Positions 1-11,843 of a DNA stretch of 64,000 nt are shown here, piece by piece. The notes beneath the pieces were generated by a model that saw nothing but the letters and a program-made list of their open reading frames with translations, made no database searches and was not told where the DNA came from. Numbering within the stretch: the stretch's first letter is position 1; each line of letters starts with the position of its first letter. The stretch lies in assembly GCA_905221605.1 (NCBI GenBank), contig CAJNDS010002313.1, positions 979,105 to 1,043,104 of the forward strand. Reading direction: 5' to 3'. Source of the stretch: Symbiodinium natans. Taxonomy: Eukaryota > Sar > Dinophyceae > Suessiales > Symbiodiniaceae. The position numbers and the translations under genes were made by a program.

Positions 1-300
1 TGAGCTCGGCACAGTCCGACACCTGAAGAGGCACAGAAATTTTCCCCGCGGGTCCAGGAAGGGTTTAGGGTTTAGGGTTTATAGGGGTTTAGGGGTTTAG
101 AGGTTTAGGGTTTAGGGTTTAGGGTTTTAGCGTTTAGGGTTTAGGGTTTAGGGTCTGTGTAGGGTTGGCTACGAGTATCAATAAGCCGGTCCGAGCTTTA
201 GGGTTTCGGGTTTCGGGTTTAGGCTTTCGGGGTTAGGGTTTAAGGCTTAGGGTTTCTTCGGCTTTAGGGTTGAGGGTCTGGGGCTTAGGGTGTATCAGGT
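1..300 (+). repeat. degenerate TTTAGGG telomere-like array
   Basis: Short runs of TTTAGGG with TTTCGGG and ATAGGGG variants broken by unique sequence. The 60-bp GC-rich start may be exon sequence (open on both strands). Confidence 0.8.
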
Positions 301-826
301 GGTCAAGCCTGTAAGGATTCCCTATCCCTTCCGCTGTGTGGAGGCATAGGGTTCGCTGCCAAGGCGGTGCCCCTTTAAAGTCTCAAGTCTACAGCAGGTA
401 CTCAAGACAAGAGTGCGTTAACAGGACCGGCTACTGAAGACGGCTACTACATGGGGGATGAGACCAGCTTAGGGCTCAGGATTAATCAGAGTAACTAGAG
501 ACCTCACGATGGCCTTTAGGCTTGTTCGCTGTGCGCGGCAAGCGCGTTGGATTGAAAAGACGCCAGGCACGAGAAGGACAAGAAAGCACTCAGGGAACTC
601 TTCGGCCGTGTGGTTTCTGTTCGATCCTGCGTTGCCCAGTACTTCGTGGATGTATGCAACAAACAAAAGGAAGCTGTCTCTCATGCGAGCTGCAACTATC
701 CCCATAGCAAGTGCCGATAATTCTATTGCGGGCCACTGGTGGCTTGGAGGTTTGAATCACGAAAACCCTTTAAAACCCTGTAAAACACCCTAAGGCCTGA
801 ACCCTAAACCCTAAACCCTCTGGCTA

Positions 827-917
827 CAATGGTTCGCGAGTTTCCCGCAAAGATGTCTGCGCGGGCAACAGATGCTGAGGTTCGGGCGTTGGTCAGCAGT
901 CTGATGAAGGAGCCTGT
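827..917 (+). CDS. exon candidate
   Basis: MVREFPAKMSARATDAEVRA then LVSSLMKEP, possible donor GTTTGG. The minus strand is also open, so the strand is uncertain. Confidence 0.35.
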
Positions 918-1259
918 TTGGGGTTTAGGGTTTGGGGTTTAGGCTTTAGGGTTTGGGGTTTAGGCTTTGGACTTTGGGGCTTGGGGTTTAGGGTCTTGTT
1001 TCGGTTGCTAGACCCTTACATGGTGGTTCCTTTCTTCAGAACTTGGCACCCTAGCAAAACATGTGATTGTAGCTGGTCCTTAGGGATTATTATAGTACTA
1101 CCAACAATGTGAAAATATTTGCAAGTACCCCTAAGTCTTTGGGGGGGTACCAAGTCTAGGGCGTAGGATTCAGAGGGCCGAGGGCAAAGTTTGAGGGCTT
1201 CGGGTTTGAGGGTCAATGCCATTTCGGGCTTCGGCTTCTGCAGAACTGGGGACTTCGGT

Positions 1260-1900
1260 GGCCCCAGAGTTTAGGGTTTACGGTTTAGGGGGTTTAGGGT
1301 TTAGGGTTCAGGGTCGGGTTAAGGGTTAAGGGTTAAAGGTTAAGGGTTAAGGGTTTGGGGTTTGGGGTTTGGGGTTTAGGCGCATGAAGACCCGGCGCGA
1401 TTGCGCCTGGGAGCCCTGCGCACATCTGCGCAGTAGAGGGATGGGGTTGCCAAAGCCCTGAAACCTGATCCCTGAACCCTGAACCTTGAACCTTGAACCC
1501 CAAACCGTACCCCTAAACCCTAAACCCTAAACCCTAAACCCTAAACCCCAAACCCCAAACCCTGAACCCTAAACCCTAAACCCTAAACCCCAAACCCTCA
1601 ACCCTATGAAGCCTTAGGAGTGGGGCCCCCCAGGATTCTCTCGGCTTGCGCGCAAGCAGGGCTCCCACTCATGTCTCTTAAGATACATTTGTGCCAGTTT
1701 AGGGTTTAGGGTTTAGGGTTTAGGGTTTAGGGTTTAGGGTTTAGGGTGTAGGGGTGGTGTAAGGGTTAGGGTTTAGGGTTTAGGGTTTAGGGTTTAGGGT
1801 TTAGGGTTGAGGGTTTAGGGTTTAGGGTTTAGGGTTTAGGGATTAGGGTTCGGGGTGTAGCGTGGGGTTTCTCTCTTGGTTTGGGGTCTAGGGTTCAGGT
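1260..1900. repeat. telomere-like arrays in both orientations
   Basis: TTTAGGG at 1265-1378 and 1696-1855, CCCTAAA at 1500-1605. They enclose short unique pieces (1380-1450 could be exon MKTRRDCAWEPCAH). Confidence 0.85.
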
Positions 1901-2339
1901 TTGGGGTTGCACACCTGAGAGAACCCAGATCCTTGACTCCTGAATTGCTGCGCTGGAGAGGCCCTCAACCTTTTGAGCCCAAGCCTAAACCACAATGGCC
2001 GACTCGGTAAGACCCGCAAACCAGATATCATCAAAAACTTCAAATCTCAATCTGTTCAGCTTGAACCCCAAACACTAAACGCAAAAGCCACAGAAACACG
2101 CCCACACGCACCTGTAAAGGAGAGGGGGGCCACTAGGAACTGGAGCAGTCCCGCCTTTGGCACAATGTTAAGGGTTGCAGGTTGGGAGAATCTTCAGGTT
2201 TCTAGGGCGTAGGGTTTTGGGTTCTAAAGGGCTCCGGGGATTTCGGTGTGTTGAATCATAAGAAGTGCGCATTCTTGTCGGTGTTACTGCTGTTTCTGGA
2301 GGCAAGCTAACCTTACTATACCCCTGCAAGCAGGAAAAA

Positions 2340-2550
2340 CCCCAAACCCCAAACCCCAAACCCTACACCGCAAACCCCAAACCCTAAACCCTAAACCCCA
2401 AACCCCAAACCCTCAACCCTAAACCCTAAACCCCAAACCCCAAACCCCAAACCCTAAACCCTAAACCCAAAAAACCCTACGTAACCCTAAACCCTAAACC
2501 CTAAATCCTAAACCCTAAACCCCTAAACCCAAACCTTAAATTCTAGGGAG
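2340..2550 (-). repeat. CCCTAAA array with CCCCAAA variants
   Basis: About 25 units, mixed perfect and CCCCAAA. The 2640-3235 stretch that follows holds short TTTAGGG runs, a 17-G run at 2670-2686 and no supported exon. Confidence 0.85.
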
Positions 2551-3693
2551 TCTCGGGTTCTTCATGCATATCGAGGTGGGGAGCCCTTCAAGGTCATAAG
2601 CTTTGGGCCCTGACTCTCATAGGCTCCCCCACTACGGTTTAGGGTTTAGGGTTTAGGGTTTAGGGTGCTAGGGGGGGGGGGGGGGGAACCTAGAGGGGGT
2701 AGTGTAGAGGGGGATAGTCGGGAAACCCATGAGACTCTGCCTGTTGCCAAGTGCTTCCATGTGCTCCCTGACTGGAAAATTGCAATCTGGGTCAGTGAAC
2801 TTCGAGTTAACCCGCAACATCGAGGGTTTAGGGTTTAGGGTTTAGGGTTTAGGGCTTCTATATTAGCGGGTTGTTGGGTGAAAGTTCTGAGCGGGTTCTG
2901 AGCGAGTTTTGTTTCGTGCTTTGTCTCTCAACTGTTTGTCTTCTTTGGGAGTAGGGGCGGGGGAGGCGGGGAGGCTGGGAATCTTTCGGATGCGTTTTGG
3001 ACCCCAGAAGTTCAAGTAAATTGAATAGTTGGCCTCCCGAAGGCTCAGCTTGTCAGATGCTTGGGCAAAACATACAAACTTCTACTTAACCTGGTCTTGA
3101 GGGTTTAGGGGTTAGGGTTTAGGGCTCCATGTCTGAGATTCTGGCAGAGAGCCCGCACTGCCAGCCGGCTGCAAAAGTCACGACGCACTGCGCAGCCTGG
3201 CATCAGACTCGGGTTTAGGGTTTAGGGTTTAGGGCTTAGGGCTCAGGGATTAAGGTAGTTACATGGTCCCTGAGTATGGCCTTTAGAAGGGGACCCCTTA
3301 TACACCCATATTCTAGGCAAATTAAGGGCCCATACATCAGAACCCTGTAAAGGAGGTAAGGAACTCTATATTCAGCTAGTACACCTAGAGGCTCCTGTGT
3401 AGCACCTGTTTGGGTTCTCAGACTAAAACCCCTTATATGCAAACCAGAAAGGAACTACAAAAGAGCCTCCAGGTATACCGGGCTTGGCTCAGGGCTTAGG
3501 TTTTTGGCCAAGGCGGTTTTGCACAGAAATTTGCGGGTGCAGAGGTCAGGACTCGGGACCGTAGCTTATATTGGGCCACTCCTCTCACATCGACTTCAGC
3601 TCCCTCGTTGCTAGGGCTGCTAGGGAAAGAAGGACGTGTTTGTTGATCCGCAGTGGTCGAAGCAAATAGGAAGATGTTTTTGGAGATCTTGCG

Positions 3694-3930
3694 ATGTACA
3701 ACCATCCTTTTCCCGTGAGAAAAGATGGCTTGTACTGGAAAGACATCTTAACTCAAGTAGTGTTGGATACAATGGCTTGTGCGGTTTGTGGTCTAACGTT
3801 CCTTCAAAAAAAGGATGCGGATACGGTTTCCGGATCTTTGTCTCTTTTCTACATAGCAAGCCGCAGGCAGACCGAGGTGCGTCTAGCCATCGCCTTTTAC
3901 AAATCCTTTTGTGCATACCGTTCACCACCA
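3694..3930 (+). CDS. exon candidate with hydrophobic stretch
   Basis: MYNHPFPVRKDGLYWKDILT, QVVLDTMACAVCGLTFLQKK, later GSLSLFYIASRRQTEVRLAI. The YWKD + hydrophobic helix weakly recalls CSC1/TMEM63 channels; not secure. Ends are not fixed. Confidence 0.35.
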
Positions 3931-4155
3931 TCAGTGTCATCACCAACATTAATTAAAAAGCAACCTTACATACACTCACCAATAGCAGTAGTATAAACCC
4001 TGTTTCATAAAAGGGCTACAGGGCCCTAAACCCTAAACCCTAATTAAAACCAACACCCTAAACTCTAAACCCTAAACCCTAAACCCTAAAACCAAAACCC
4101 TAAACCCAAAACCCTAAACCCTAAACCTTCGGGTCCAGGGTCAGCGCACCCTCAC

Positions 4156-4962
4156 CGCGAAGCTGTTGATGAGGATGGTCGTGAAGTCGGCATCACCCAG
4201 CTCCTGCTTCACGGGCGCGGGAATTGCAGAAGCTCTCCTAAACCTTCCTTGTCCTATAACCCTATGACCCTAAGCCCTACAACCCTTCTAAACCCTGCAC
4301 CCTAAACCTTAAACCCAAAATACCAAAATCCCTAAACCCGAAGCTTAACCCTGACTTCGTTTGGGGGCTTCATATCTTCACCCAAAAAAAGGGAAAAGCC
4401 GACGCTATCCCACAGGCAACATGGCCTGAGCCCAAACCCCTAAACCCTACAACCCCGTAAGCAACACATGAAAAGCACGAACAGGGCCATCTATAAACCC
4501 GGCATAAACACCATAGACCTCAGAACGTAAACCACCCTACATCGCCTCAGGAGGCCATCCCAGACGCTAAACCCTAAACCCTAAACCCTAAACCCTAAAC
4601 CCTGAACCCTAAACCCTAAACCCTAAACCCAACGACTCCCTAGTCCAGCTGGCAAGCCAAAGGGCCCTGGCCTGCAGCATCTGTGCCGTGGTATCGGCAA
4701 ACTTCTTGTTGAAGGTGTCGGCGAAGGCTCTTGGCAACTCCAGCCTCACTTTGGCTCGCGGGGGGGGGGGGGGGGGGGGTTTGGGGTTTGGGGTTTGGGG
4801 TTTAGGGTTTAGGGTTCAGGGTTCAGGGTTTAGGGTTTAGGGTTTAGGGTTTAGGGTTTAGGGTTTAGGGTTCAGGGCACGCCGCCCCATCTCGAATTGG
4901 AACCTCAGCTCAGGGCTCCACGGCTCCGGCGTTTGCCTGGTTTCGCTTGGCGCGGGAGTGGG
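4156..4962 (-). CDS. three exons of unknown protein with telomeric introns
   Basis: Exon 4874-4962 (TPAPSETRQTPEPWSPELRF, then QFEMGRRAL) ends CT|GA, a GA donor at the edge of a CCCTAAA array. Exon 4634-4744 (LELPRAFADTFNKKFADTTA, QMLQARALWLASWTRES) ends TC|GT. Exon 4156-4237 follows TTTAG|G and reads RASAIPAPVKQELGDADFTT then ILINSFA, donor GTGAGG. All three join in phase. The last stretch loosely resembles the copia-type gag (UBN2) region, a guess only. Confidence 0.6.
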
Positions 4963-5100
4963 GTTAGGGTTGAGTTAGGGTTTAGGGTTTAGGGTTTAGG
5001 GTTTAGGGTTTAGGGTTTAGGGTTTAGGGTTTCGGGTTTAGGGTTGAGAGGGGAGGGTTTAGGGTTGAGACGGGAGGGTTTAGGGTTGAGGGGTTAGGGT
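4757..5100 (+). repeat. 19-G run followed by TTTAGGG arrays
   Basis: A homopolymer of about 19 G passes directly into GTTTGGG then GTTTAGG units; a second array at 4975-5045. They are the introns around exon 4874-4962. Confidence 0.8.
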
Positions 5101-5189
5101 TGAGGGTTTCAGGGTTTGGGAGCTTTGGTACAGAAAGACCGCTCTACACCCGCAACCCTAAACTCCCTTTCTCTTATCTCCAAACAGAT

Positions 5190-5360
5190 GGGTGTGTGTG
5201 TATACATATATGTATGTATATATATATATATATATATACACGTACATATACATATATATATATATGCATGGTAACCCCCCCAAGACTGACATATGTATAT
5301 ATATATATATATATACATATGGCAGTCATAAACAAATGTGTATATCTGTATATACAAATG
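5190..5360. repeat. TA/TATG microsatellite
   Basis: Alternating TA with TATG and CATA interruptions; the Tyr/Ile-repeat frames it yields are artefacts. Similar tracts at 6240-6345, 7557-7583, 8690-8880, 44965-45015 and 55890-56002. Confidence 0.9.
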
Positions 5361-6574
5361 AATATGCTGTATTTTCTTTATATTATTCTATGAAATTGCT
5401 TCGCACTTATTCGTTATTTACCTTGAAGTGGCACTCTCCAGCAAGGCAGGGGGCCCATAGCTGCCTGCGTCACGATGTCATCCAAAAGCTGCCCGCTGGA
5501 AAGGTCAGGGTGTACCTTCAAGACTTACGACTTAGGTAATTCTCTAAATGTTTTGGGGGGCCCGTACTATACATAGCTACTTTAGAGAACTATTACCCGC
5601 TTCGGGTGAACTTCAAACCTGAGCCCTTGAACCCTAAAACCCTCAACTTTAAACCCTGGCACGCCAAAGATTGACGGAACAAAACGCTCCACAAAAATCA
5701 TTTACGATCAGTCCTGGCCTTTTGAGGCTCACAGGCAGAGGCGTAATGGTTGAGGACAACAACCATAAGCCCTCGTTCCATAATTAATTGCCCGAAATCA
5801 AAACTCCTAAACCCCAACCCCCCCCCCCCCCCGCCCCCCAAAAAAAAGGAAACAAAAAAAACAGAAAACTGATGAGATGCAGCTGGGAGCGAGGGCTTTT
5901 GTCATGAAATCCAAAAATCTTGGGGGGGATTAGGGCTGATGGGTGCTCTCTTTAGGGTTTAGGGTTTAGGGCCCTAAACCATCAAATGGAGCTTGGGTGG
6001 GGTTGAGGTCGGTGGACATGAATGAACCCGGCCTCTGAGAAGCGGAAGATGCAAGAAAAGTACAGGCCTCGTAGTGTAGGGGTTTGGGGTTTCGGGTCTA
6101 GGGTTTAGGGTTCGGGTTTAGGATTTAGGCTTAGGGTTCAGGGCCCCAAAACACTAAACCCAACCCAGGGTTTAGGGTGTAAAGGTTTGAGTGTGCCTCT
6201 GTTTTTGTTTTGGACTTCGCGTTGAAGGCTGAAGGTGTGATTATATGTTTAAATATTTATATATGTATGAAGGTGTTATTATGTATCTATATATATATAT
6301 ATGTATGTATCCCTGTATGTGTGTATATATATATATGTAGTCTTCTTCATTTTTCTGTAGAGGGGGGCTTCCTATGAAGGAACTTCGGCTTCCAACCTCA
6401 GATGGAGTTTATTGTTTAGGGTTTAGGTTGTGAAGGTTCGGGGTTTCGGGTTCAGATTGCTCAAGGGCTTGCCACCCCCCACCCAAACCCTAAACCCTAA
6501 ACCCTAAACCCCGAAATCCCAAAACCCCAAACCCTAAACCCTAAACCCTAAACCCCGAAGCCCCAAAACCCTAG

Positions 6575-6645
6575 ACAGTTTTACTGCGGAGCTTGGGGGA
6601 GATTCGGGGGGTGAAGAAGCAGGCAAAACTAGAACGTCTCGACTG
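6575..6645 (+). CDS. exon, unknown protein
   Basis: Acceptor CCCTAG; reads SFTAELGGDSGGEEAGKTRT then SRL; strong donor GTACGTAAGT. Confidence 0.55.
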
Positions 6646-6784
6646 GTACGTAAGTTGGAGGCAAACCCTTTATCCCTTATTTATTACCTAAACCCTAAAC
6701 CCTAAACCCTAAACCCCAAACCCCAAACCCTAAACCCTGAACCCTAAACCCTAAACCCCCCAAAACCACGAGCCCTAATCAAGC

Positions 6785-6865
6785 CTGAGTCTCCGGGCTC
6801 AGAACTTGCCACCAGGCGGACAGTACTTGCTGCACGCCCATCGGAGACGAGGCCTTGAGCTCTAT
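6785..6865 (-). CDS. exon, unknown protein
   Basis: Acceptor CTTATCAG; 27 codons, IELKASSPMGVQQVLSAWWQ then VLSPETQ; GC donor (CAG|GCTTGA). Phase 0 at both ends. Confidence 0.6.
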
Positions 6866-7118
6866 CTGATAAGGTTTCGGTTTTAGGGGGTTAGGGTTTA
6901 GGGGTTTGGGGTTTAGGGGTTTAGGGTTTAGGTGTTTAGGGTTTAGGGCTAGGGTTTAGGGCGCAGGGTTTAGGATTACGATTTCGGGCCCCAGCTTTCT
7001 TGGGGGTGGGGTGGAGGGGGAGGCGCAGCTTAACGACGGGATATCAGATTCGAATCAGGATGACTTATGACAAGAGGCTCATGATAACCAGTGCTTGCAA
7101 CAGTGTAACACAGTACAC

Positions 7119-7151
7119 CTGTACCTCCAGCGATCAAACGAATGGTTTTGT
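7119..7151 (-). CDS. micro-exon, possible cytochrome b5 reductase-type motif
   Basis: 33 nt between CTCCTTCAG and GTGTAC, reading KTIRLIAGGTG. IAGGTG is the NAD(P)H-binding loop of the ferredoxin/cytochrome b5 reductase superfamily. Too short to be sure, and adjacent exons were not found. Confidence 0.4.
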
Positions 7152-8027
7152 CTGAAGGAGCTCGCAGACCTAAGCCCGGAACCCTAAACCCGAAGCCCTG
7201 AACCCTAATCGCGTTTAGGGTTTAGGGTTTAAGGTTTCGGGTTTAGGTTTAGGTGTTGAACTTAGGGTTTAGGGTTTAGGGTTTAGGGTAAAACCCTAAA
7301 CCCTGCGGTTTGTTGCTTTTGGGGACGATTTGGCCGACGAACACTTGCGATTGTTGCTGCTTCAGCACAGATGGCCACCGCAGCAGACGGCAAGGGTTTA
7401 GGGTTTAGGGTTGAGGGTTGAGGGTTGAGGGTTTCGGGTTTAGGGTTTGGGGTTTCGGGTTTTGGGTTTAGTTTAGGGGCTGCCAGAGTTCCGGACAAAG
7501 CAAGGATATGGGAGCTTCCCAAGAAAGCATGGTCTGCACGCCCCCCTGCCCCCCCCATATACATATATATATATATATATATGTTTCAGGGTTTAGGGTT
7601 TAGGGTTAGTGGATCTCTGATTGAAAGGACCCCCCGTCAAAACAACAAATCCGAGACCCATAATTGCTGGCAGCCCAAGATTTGTTTAGGGATGATGGGT
7701 TAATGGGTCTGCGGGTTTGGGGCTTAGGGCTTAGGGTTTGGGGTTTAGGGTTGGTTGTTTTGTAGAGGTTTGCGCCCTATCGGCACCTACAAAGCAGCCA
7801 AGGGCTGTCTTGGTCAGAAGGCAAGCCTTTTTCAGGTTGACCCTTTAAGCTTCCAACTTATACTAGAACCGGGAGTAACCTAGGAATAAAAGGGTACCCT
7901 TTTTGGTTGTAAGGGGATTATATGGGAACCCCCAACCCTAAAAGAAGGAAAAAACGGGCCTACTCCCGGTCCTAGCAAGGGCCTACCAAGCCTATGTTCC
8001 TCTTCGCCCATTCTTACTAACTCTTAG

Positions 8028-8171
8028 ATTGCGCGAATTCGCCACCCCTTGAATATAAAGATAACAGACAATGTTGCGCAGATGGCCTTGGAAGAAGCCA
8101 TGGCTTCTGCAACTATGCAGTACTGCTTGAACAGAGCGAGCTTATCGGGGATTCCGGTGGGGCTTCTTGCA
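8028..8171 (+). CDS. exon, unknown protein
   Basis: Preceded by TACTAAC then CTCTTAG, an ideal branch point and acceptor. 48 codons, phase 0 to 0: IARIRHPLNIKITDNVAQMA, LEEAMASATMQYCLNRASLS, GIPVGLLA; donor GTACAG. Confidence 0.7.
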
Positions 8172-8325
8172 GTACAGCTGTGAGCCGGGGCGAATCCTCC
8201 GCACTTTCGCATATCATGCAACCTCCTGGTGAAGCCGAAATGGCAATCTGAAGGTCGGGCATGTGCTCGTGCCAGGCTACCTTGAAATAGAACTTAGGAC
8301 ATGTGCAGATGGATGCGCACAGCAT

Positions 8326-8422
8326 GGGGGCTTGCGAAAATAAGGCTCGGTATAGACCCCAAATGATCGGATTCCCTTATAAAAGGGACCCCAAAAAGGT
8401 ACCCCTAACATCGTAAACCCCC
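8326..8422. mobile_element. family B element
   Basis: Ends GGGGGCTTGCGAAAATAAGG and ATCGTAAACCCCC are inverted; the centre has GATCGGATTCCCTTATAAAA. About 97 bp. Confidence 0.65.
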
Positions 8423-8872
8423 ATATAGAAGAAAGCGTGGACGTCATACTTGCGTGTAGACCTTTCCAGGATGGTGGGCCCTAGAATCCCCATAATCAAC
8501 CCTATACAGGGCCTTTTTAGGGGGTTATAGGGTATAATCGCCCATCCTGGTTGGGCTGCTAAGGACGCAAACCATGCAAGTTGCGGATATCTCGCTCACC
8601 CGGCCCCAGGCGCAGCAGCTCTTGATCCCGAACCCAAACCACCAAGCCTCCAACCCTGACCCATAAAAAGAAACGATATACTATACATTGTCTATATATA
8701 TATACACATATATTCTACATACATACATACAGACATACATACAGTCTTAAGATGAATGCATATTAGATTAGATTTTATAGATCCTATCTTCTTCTCAATA
8801 TGTGTGCATATGTATATGTATATAGCATTATATAGCATAACCGAATACATTTATAGACAACCTATATTACAT

Positions 8873-9094
8873 TTACATAACTATTTTACTTTTCATTACA
8901 AACTGTGATCTAGTGTTCTCTAACAAAAGTGTTCCACATGAGTCGCACTGCCCATAAACTTCTGGCTGCCACGTTTAACGGGGTTTAGGGTCCTTAGAGG
9001 TTTAGGGTTTAAATTAGGGCTGAGCGTGATGTACTGGCAAACGGAATTTCTTGGAGCCTTCTTTGCTTTTCCTCCGAAACTCCAGGACGTGAAC
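8873..9094 (-). CDS. 3' end of a CxxC protein, two exons
   Basis: Exon 9035-9094 follows acceptor TTTAG|G and reads VHVLEFRRKSKEGSKKFRLP to donor GTACAT. After a 69-bp GT-AG intron, exon 8873-8965 reads PEVYGQCDSCGTLLLENTRS then QFVMKSKIVM and TAA. Phase 0 on both sides. QCDSCG suggests half of a zinc site. Family unknown. Confidence 0.7.
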
Positions 9095-9646
9095 CTAAAC
9101 CCTAAAAGGCCCAACGAGTAAGCTGTGAAACATCGACGGAAACCGCAGCTCGACGAGCAACCCCTGAACCCCCAAACAAACGTCCCAGAGAGCCCTTTAC
9201 ATGGCAGGTTCCTAAACCCTATGAGACTAAGCCTAGAACCCTATAAACCCATCACCCCATAACCTTATAACCCTAGAACCCTATAACCCATTCAATATGG
9301 GGGGGCCCTTTCACTCCTTGCATATTGCACTACACGCGCGATCGCTTGCCATTTAATATAAAAGGGAGTGAATGGGCAAGTGAACGAAGAGAACGAACAA
9401 GAGAAAGAGAACACACTAAAAGACCGTATCATTTTAATATTGAATACATAAGGCCTGAAAGAACGCATGAAATTTAATCTTTAAAATGCTGGCTTCTGCT
9501 AGTTTTTATGCCGTGCGAAATGTGCGCATGAATTGTACCTAAACCCTAAACCCAATACCCTAATTAAACCCTAAACCCTAAACCCCAAACCCTAAACCTT
9601 ACACCCTAACCCTAAACCCTAAACCCTAAACCCGAAATCATTAAAC

Positions 9647-9734
9647 GGTTGGCCTCGGTTCCAGGAGGCAGGATGACGTGGCGTGCGTCCACGCGCAAAG
9701 GGCCTAAGAGTCCAGCCAGGGCCCAGAAAGGCTC
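9647..9734 (-). CDS. exon, unknown protein
   Basis: Acceptor CTCCTAG|G; reads EPFWALAGLLGPLRVDARHV then ILPPGTEAN; donor GTTTAATG. Probably upstream in the same gene as 8873-9094. A candidate exon at 9120-9164 (LLVELRFPSMFHS) lies between them but cannot be joined with confidence. Confidence 0.6.
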
Positions 9735-10051
9735 CTAGGAGTTTGCCTAGGGTTTAGGGTTTAGGGCTATATAGTATACAACCCGCTATATGTAAACCAA
9801 AAAGGAACTACAATAGAGCCTTCAGGTAAGCCATGAACCGAAACTGCAAAGCAACTCAAGCCTGAAGCCTACTCCAGACCACAAGCGGCGCACAGGCGGC
9901 AAGTAACAACACTGAGCTGCTGACGCTTGGGCAGGGGCGCCAATACTGCCAGACGTTTCGGCTTGAAGGCTTTGGGAGGAGGATAAACCCTAAACCCTAA
10001 ACCCTAAACCCTAAACCCTGAACCCTGAACCCTGAACCCTAAACCCTAAAC

Positions 10052-10449
10052 CGCAGGTTCGGGGGGCCTGGGCTTCCAACTCTCAGATCACACATTCTCA
10101 AGGCTTGGGCGGTTCTTCGAGACGGGAGTTCGTGGATTCTGATACCCACGCCCCTGAACTTTACGCTTGCTGGCTCTTCCTTTGGTACAAGGAGGGGCCC
10201 CCCCCTAGTTATAAGTAGAGCTATAAGGACCCTAAATTGGGTTACAAGGATCCTAACTTAGGTTATAAGTCCCTTAACTATAGTCCTAAATTGGGTTCTA
10301 AGGATCCTAACTTAGGTTATAAGTCCCTTAACTATAGTCCTAAATTGGTTATAAGGATCCTAACTTAGGTTATAGGTCCTTAACTCGAGTCCCTCCTTCA
10401 TAGGGAGCTGGGGACTTAGACACCACACGGTCTCGCTTGCGCCCGAATT
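10052..10449 (-). CDS. two exons of unknown protein, split by family A intron
   Basis: Exon 10400-10449 follows a pyrimidine-rich acceptor (CTTTCGTCCCACTCAG) and ends ...SKSPAPY at phase 0. The intron at 10180-10399 is a family A element (GA-AG, duplicated GAAG). Exon 10052-10179 continues EEPASVKFRGVGIRIHELPS and ends at CG|GTTTAGGG, so its donor is the first unit of a telomeric array. No family recognised. A possible next exon lies at 9873-9976 (PPPKAFKPKRLAVLAPLPKR in one frame), but its phase does not match in that frame. Confidence 0.6.
10180..10399 (-). mobile_element. family A introner with internal tandem amplification
   Basis: 220-bp element, twice the usual length. Its ends are TACAAGGAGGGGCCCCCC and GAAGGAGGGACTC. 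The interior has two to three copies of a roughly 50-bp block containing GGATCCTAACTTAGGTTATAAG and TCCCTTAACTATAGTCC. It acts as a GA-AG intron between the two exons of the gene at 10052-10449. Confidence 0.7.
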
Positions 10450-10506
10450 CTGAGTGGGACGAAAGCTACCACAAGGCACGCATGAGCGCCTTGCGAGCAA
10501 GCAAGC

Positions 10507-10600
10507 CCCCTAAACCCTAAACCCTAAACCCTAAACCCTAAACCCTAAACCCTAAACCCTAAACCCTAAACCCTAAACCCTAAACCCTAAACCCTAAACC
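10507..10600 (-). repeat. perfect CCCTAAA array, about 13 units
   Basis: Uninterrupted heptamers. The flanking GC-rich piece 10601-10700 may be an exon, but both strands read open. Confidence 0.9.
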
Positions 10601-11151
10601 GCGGCCCCCCTCCCCAAGAAAGACACAAGTTGGCGCGGGTCTGCTCTGCTGGAGGATTCGCTGGCAACAGGCCCTCAAAGGGTTTTCGGGTCTAGGGCCA
10701 ACAGTAGAAGCCAAAAAGTTGGGAAACTCAGTAGCCTCACTCCTTAAGAGTAAGAGCAAAGTATAGGGAATCCGAGCACTATTTGTCCTTAACAATCCAA
10801 TATCAATAGCATGTGTTGTTATCTTACAAAGGTATCCAACTTTTTGGGGTTACTGTGGGGTGCCTGCCTCCACTTAGGATGCCTGACACCCCATAAACAC
10901 CTTCAACCTGAAATCCTATAGAACCCTTCTTTGGAGTAGACCCCCCTTCTTTGGAGTAGACCCTGGAAAAATATATATTGTTTATGGACAAGTAGCCATA
11001 GTAGGAACCCAGACGCAAAAAACATAATACAGTAGAGTACTCCAAAACCCGGAACCTGAATCCTGAGCCAAGACTTTGTACCTAAACCCTAAACCCTAAA
11101 CCCTAAACCCTAAACCCTAAAACCCTAAACCCTAAACCCTAAACCCTAAAC

Positions 11152-11232
11152 TGCCTTCGCGCTCGCCGCTGCACACATTGCAAGCGGACCGCGCGCGCTT
11201 GTTGATCTGCCAGGGCAGCTTCGACCGTTGAG
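11152..11232 (-). CDS. exon, unknown helical protein
   Basis: Reads STVEAALADQQARAVRLQCV then QRRARR, ending CA|GTTTAGGG, so the donor is the first heptamer of the array at 11085-11151. Upstream limit not fixed. Confidence 0.5.
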
Positions 11233-11312
11233 GGTTCGGGGAGTATACATGGGGTTTAGGGTTTAGGGTTTAGGATTCAGGGTTTAGGGCTTAGGGTTTA
11301 GGGTTTAGGGAT

Positions 11313-11410
11313 GGGGGTTACCGAAAATTAGGGGCACCCTTTTGGGGGTCCCTTTAAGGGGATTCTATCCCATTTGGGGTATAAAGTGCCCCCTATTTTG
11401 GGAAATTCCC
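11313..11410. mobile_element. family B element
   Basis: Opposite orientation: GGGGGTTACCGAAAATTAGG, then TTTAAGGGGATTCTATCCCA and CCCTATTTTGGGAAATTCCC. Confidence 0.55.
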
Positions 11411-11843
11411 AGGATGGGCTTAAGATCCACTGTGGGAAGGAGGCCGCGCAACTGTATGCTGCAAACGCGCTGAGACAACACGTCCCGAAAAAGCTGTGCG
11501 TTAAGATCACGTGAACAACTCGGTCGCGCCATGAGGGGTTTAGGGTTTAGGGTTTAGAGATTAGGGTTTAGGGTTTAGGGCTTAGGGTTAGGGCACCCTA
11601 GATAATCGCTTATGGTTTATGAAGGGGGACATGCGCTACCTATTTCCCTGCGCACGAGGAAGCAGTAGGATCCTGAAGGCCAACCTGCAATCCGTACCAT
11701 GAGGTTGACCTGACCCTCACAGTACCCATGACCACCTATAGTCCCAAAATCAAAGTATGTAGGCCCCTAAACCCTAAACCCCAAACCCTAAACCCCAAAC
11801 CCTGAACCCTAAACCCTAGACCCTTCTTCCGGGTTCGTAAAAC

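Noticed and set aside
918-1112. Frames rich in GFRVWGLGF
   Set aside because: They translate degenerate telomere repeats; the same peptide arises wherever TTTAGGG/TTTGGGG is read in that frame.
4156-4237. Copia-type gag identity for the exon with LGDADFTTILINS
   Set aside because: The similarity is short and from memory; no protease, integrase or reverse transcriptase frames lie nearby.
5100-5540. Tyr/Ile-rich frames (MYIYIY...)
   Set aside because: Translation of a TA microsatellite, open on both strands.
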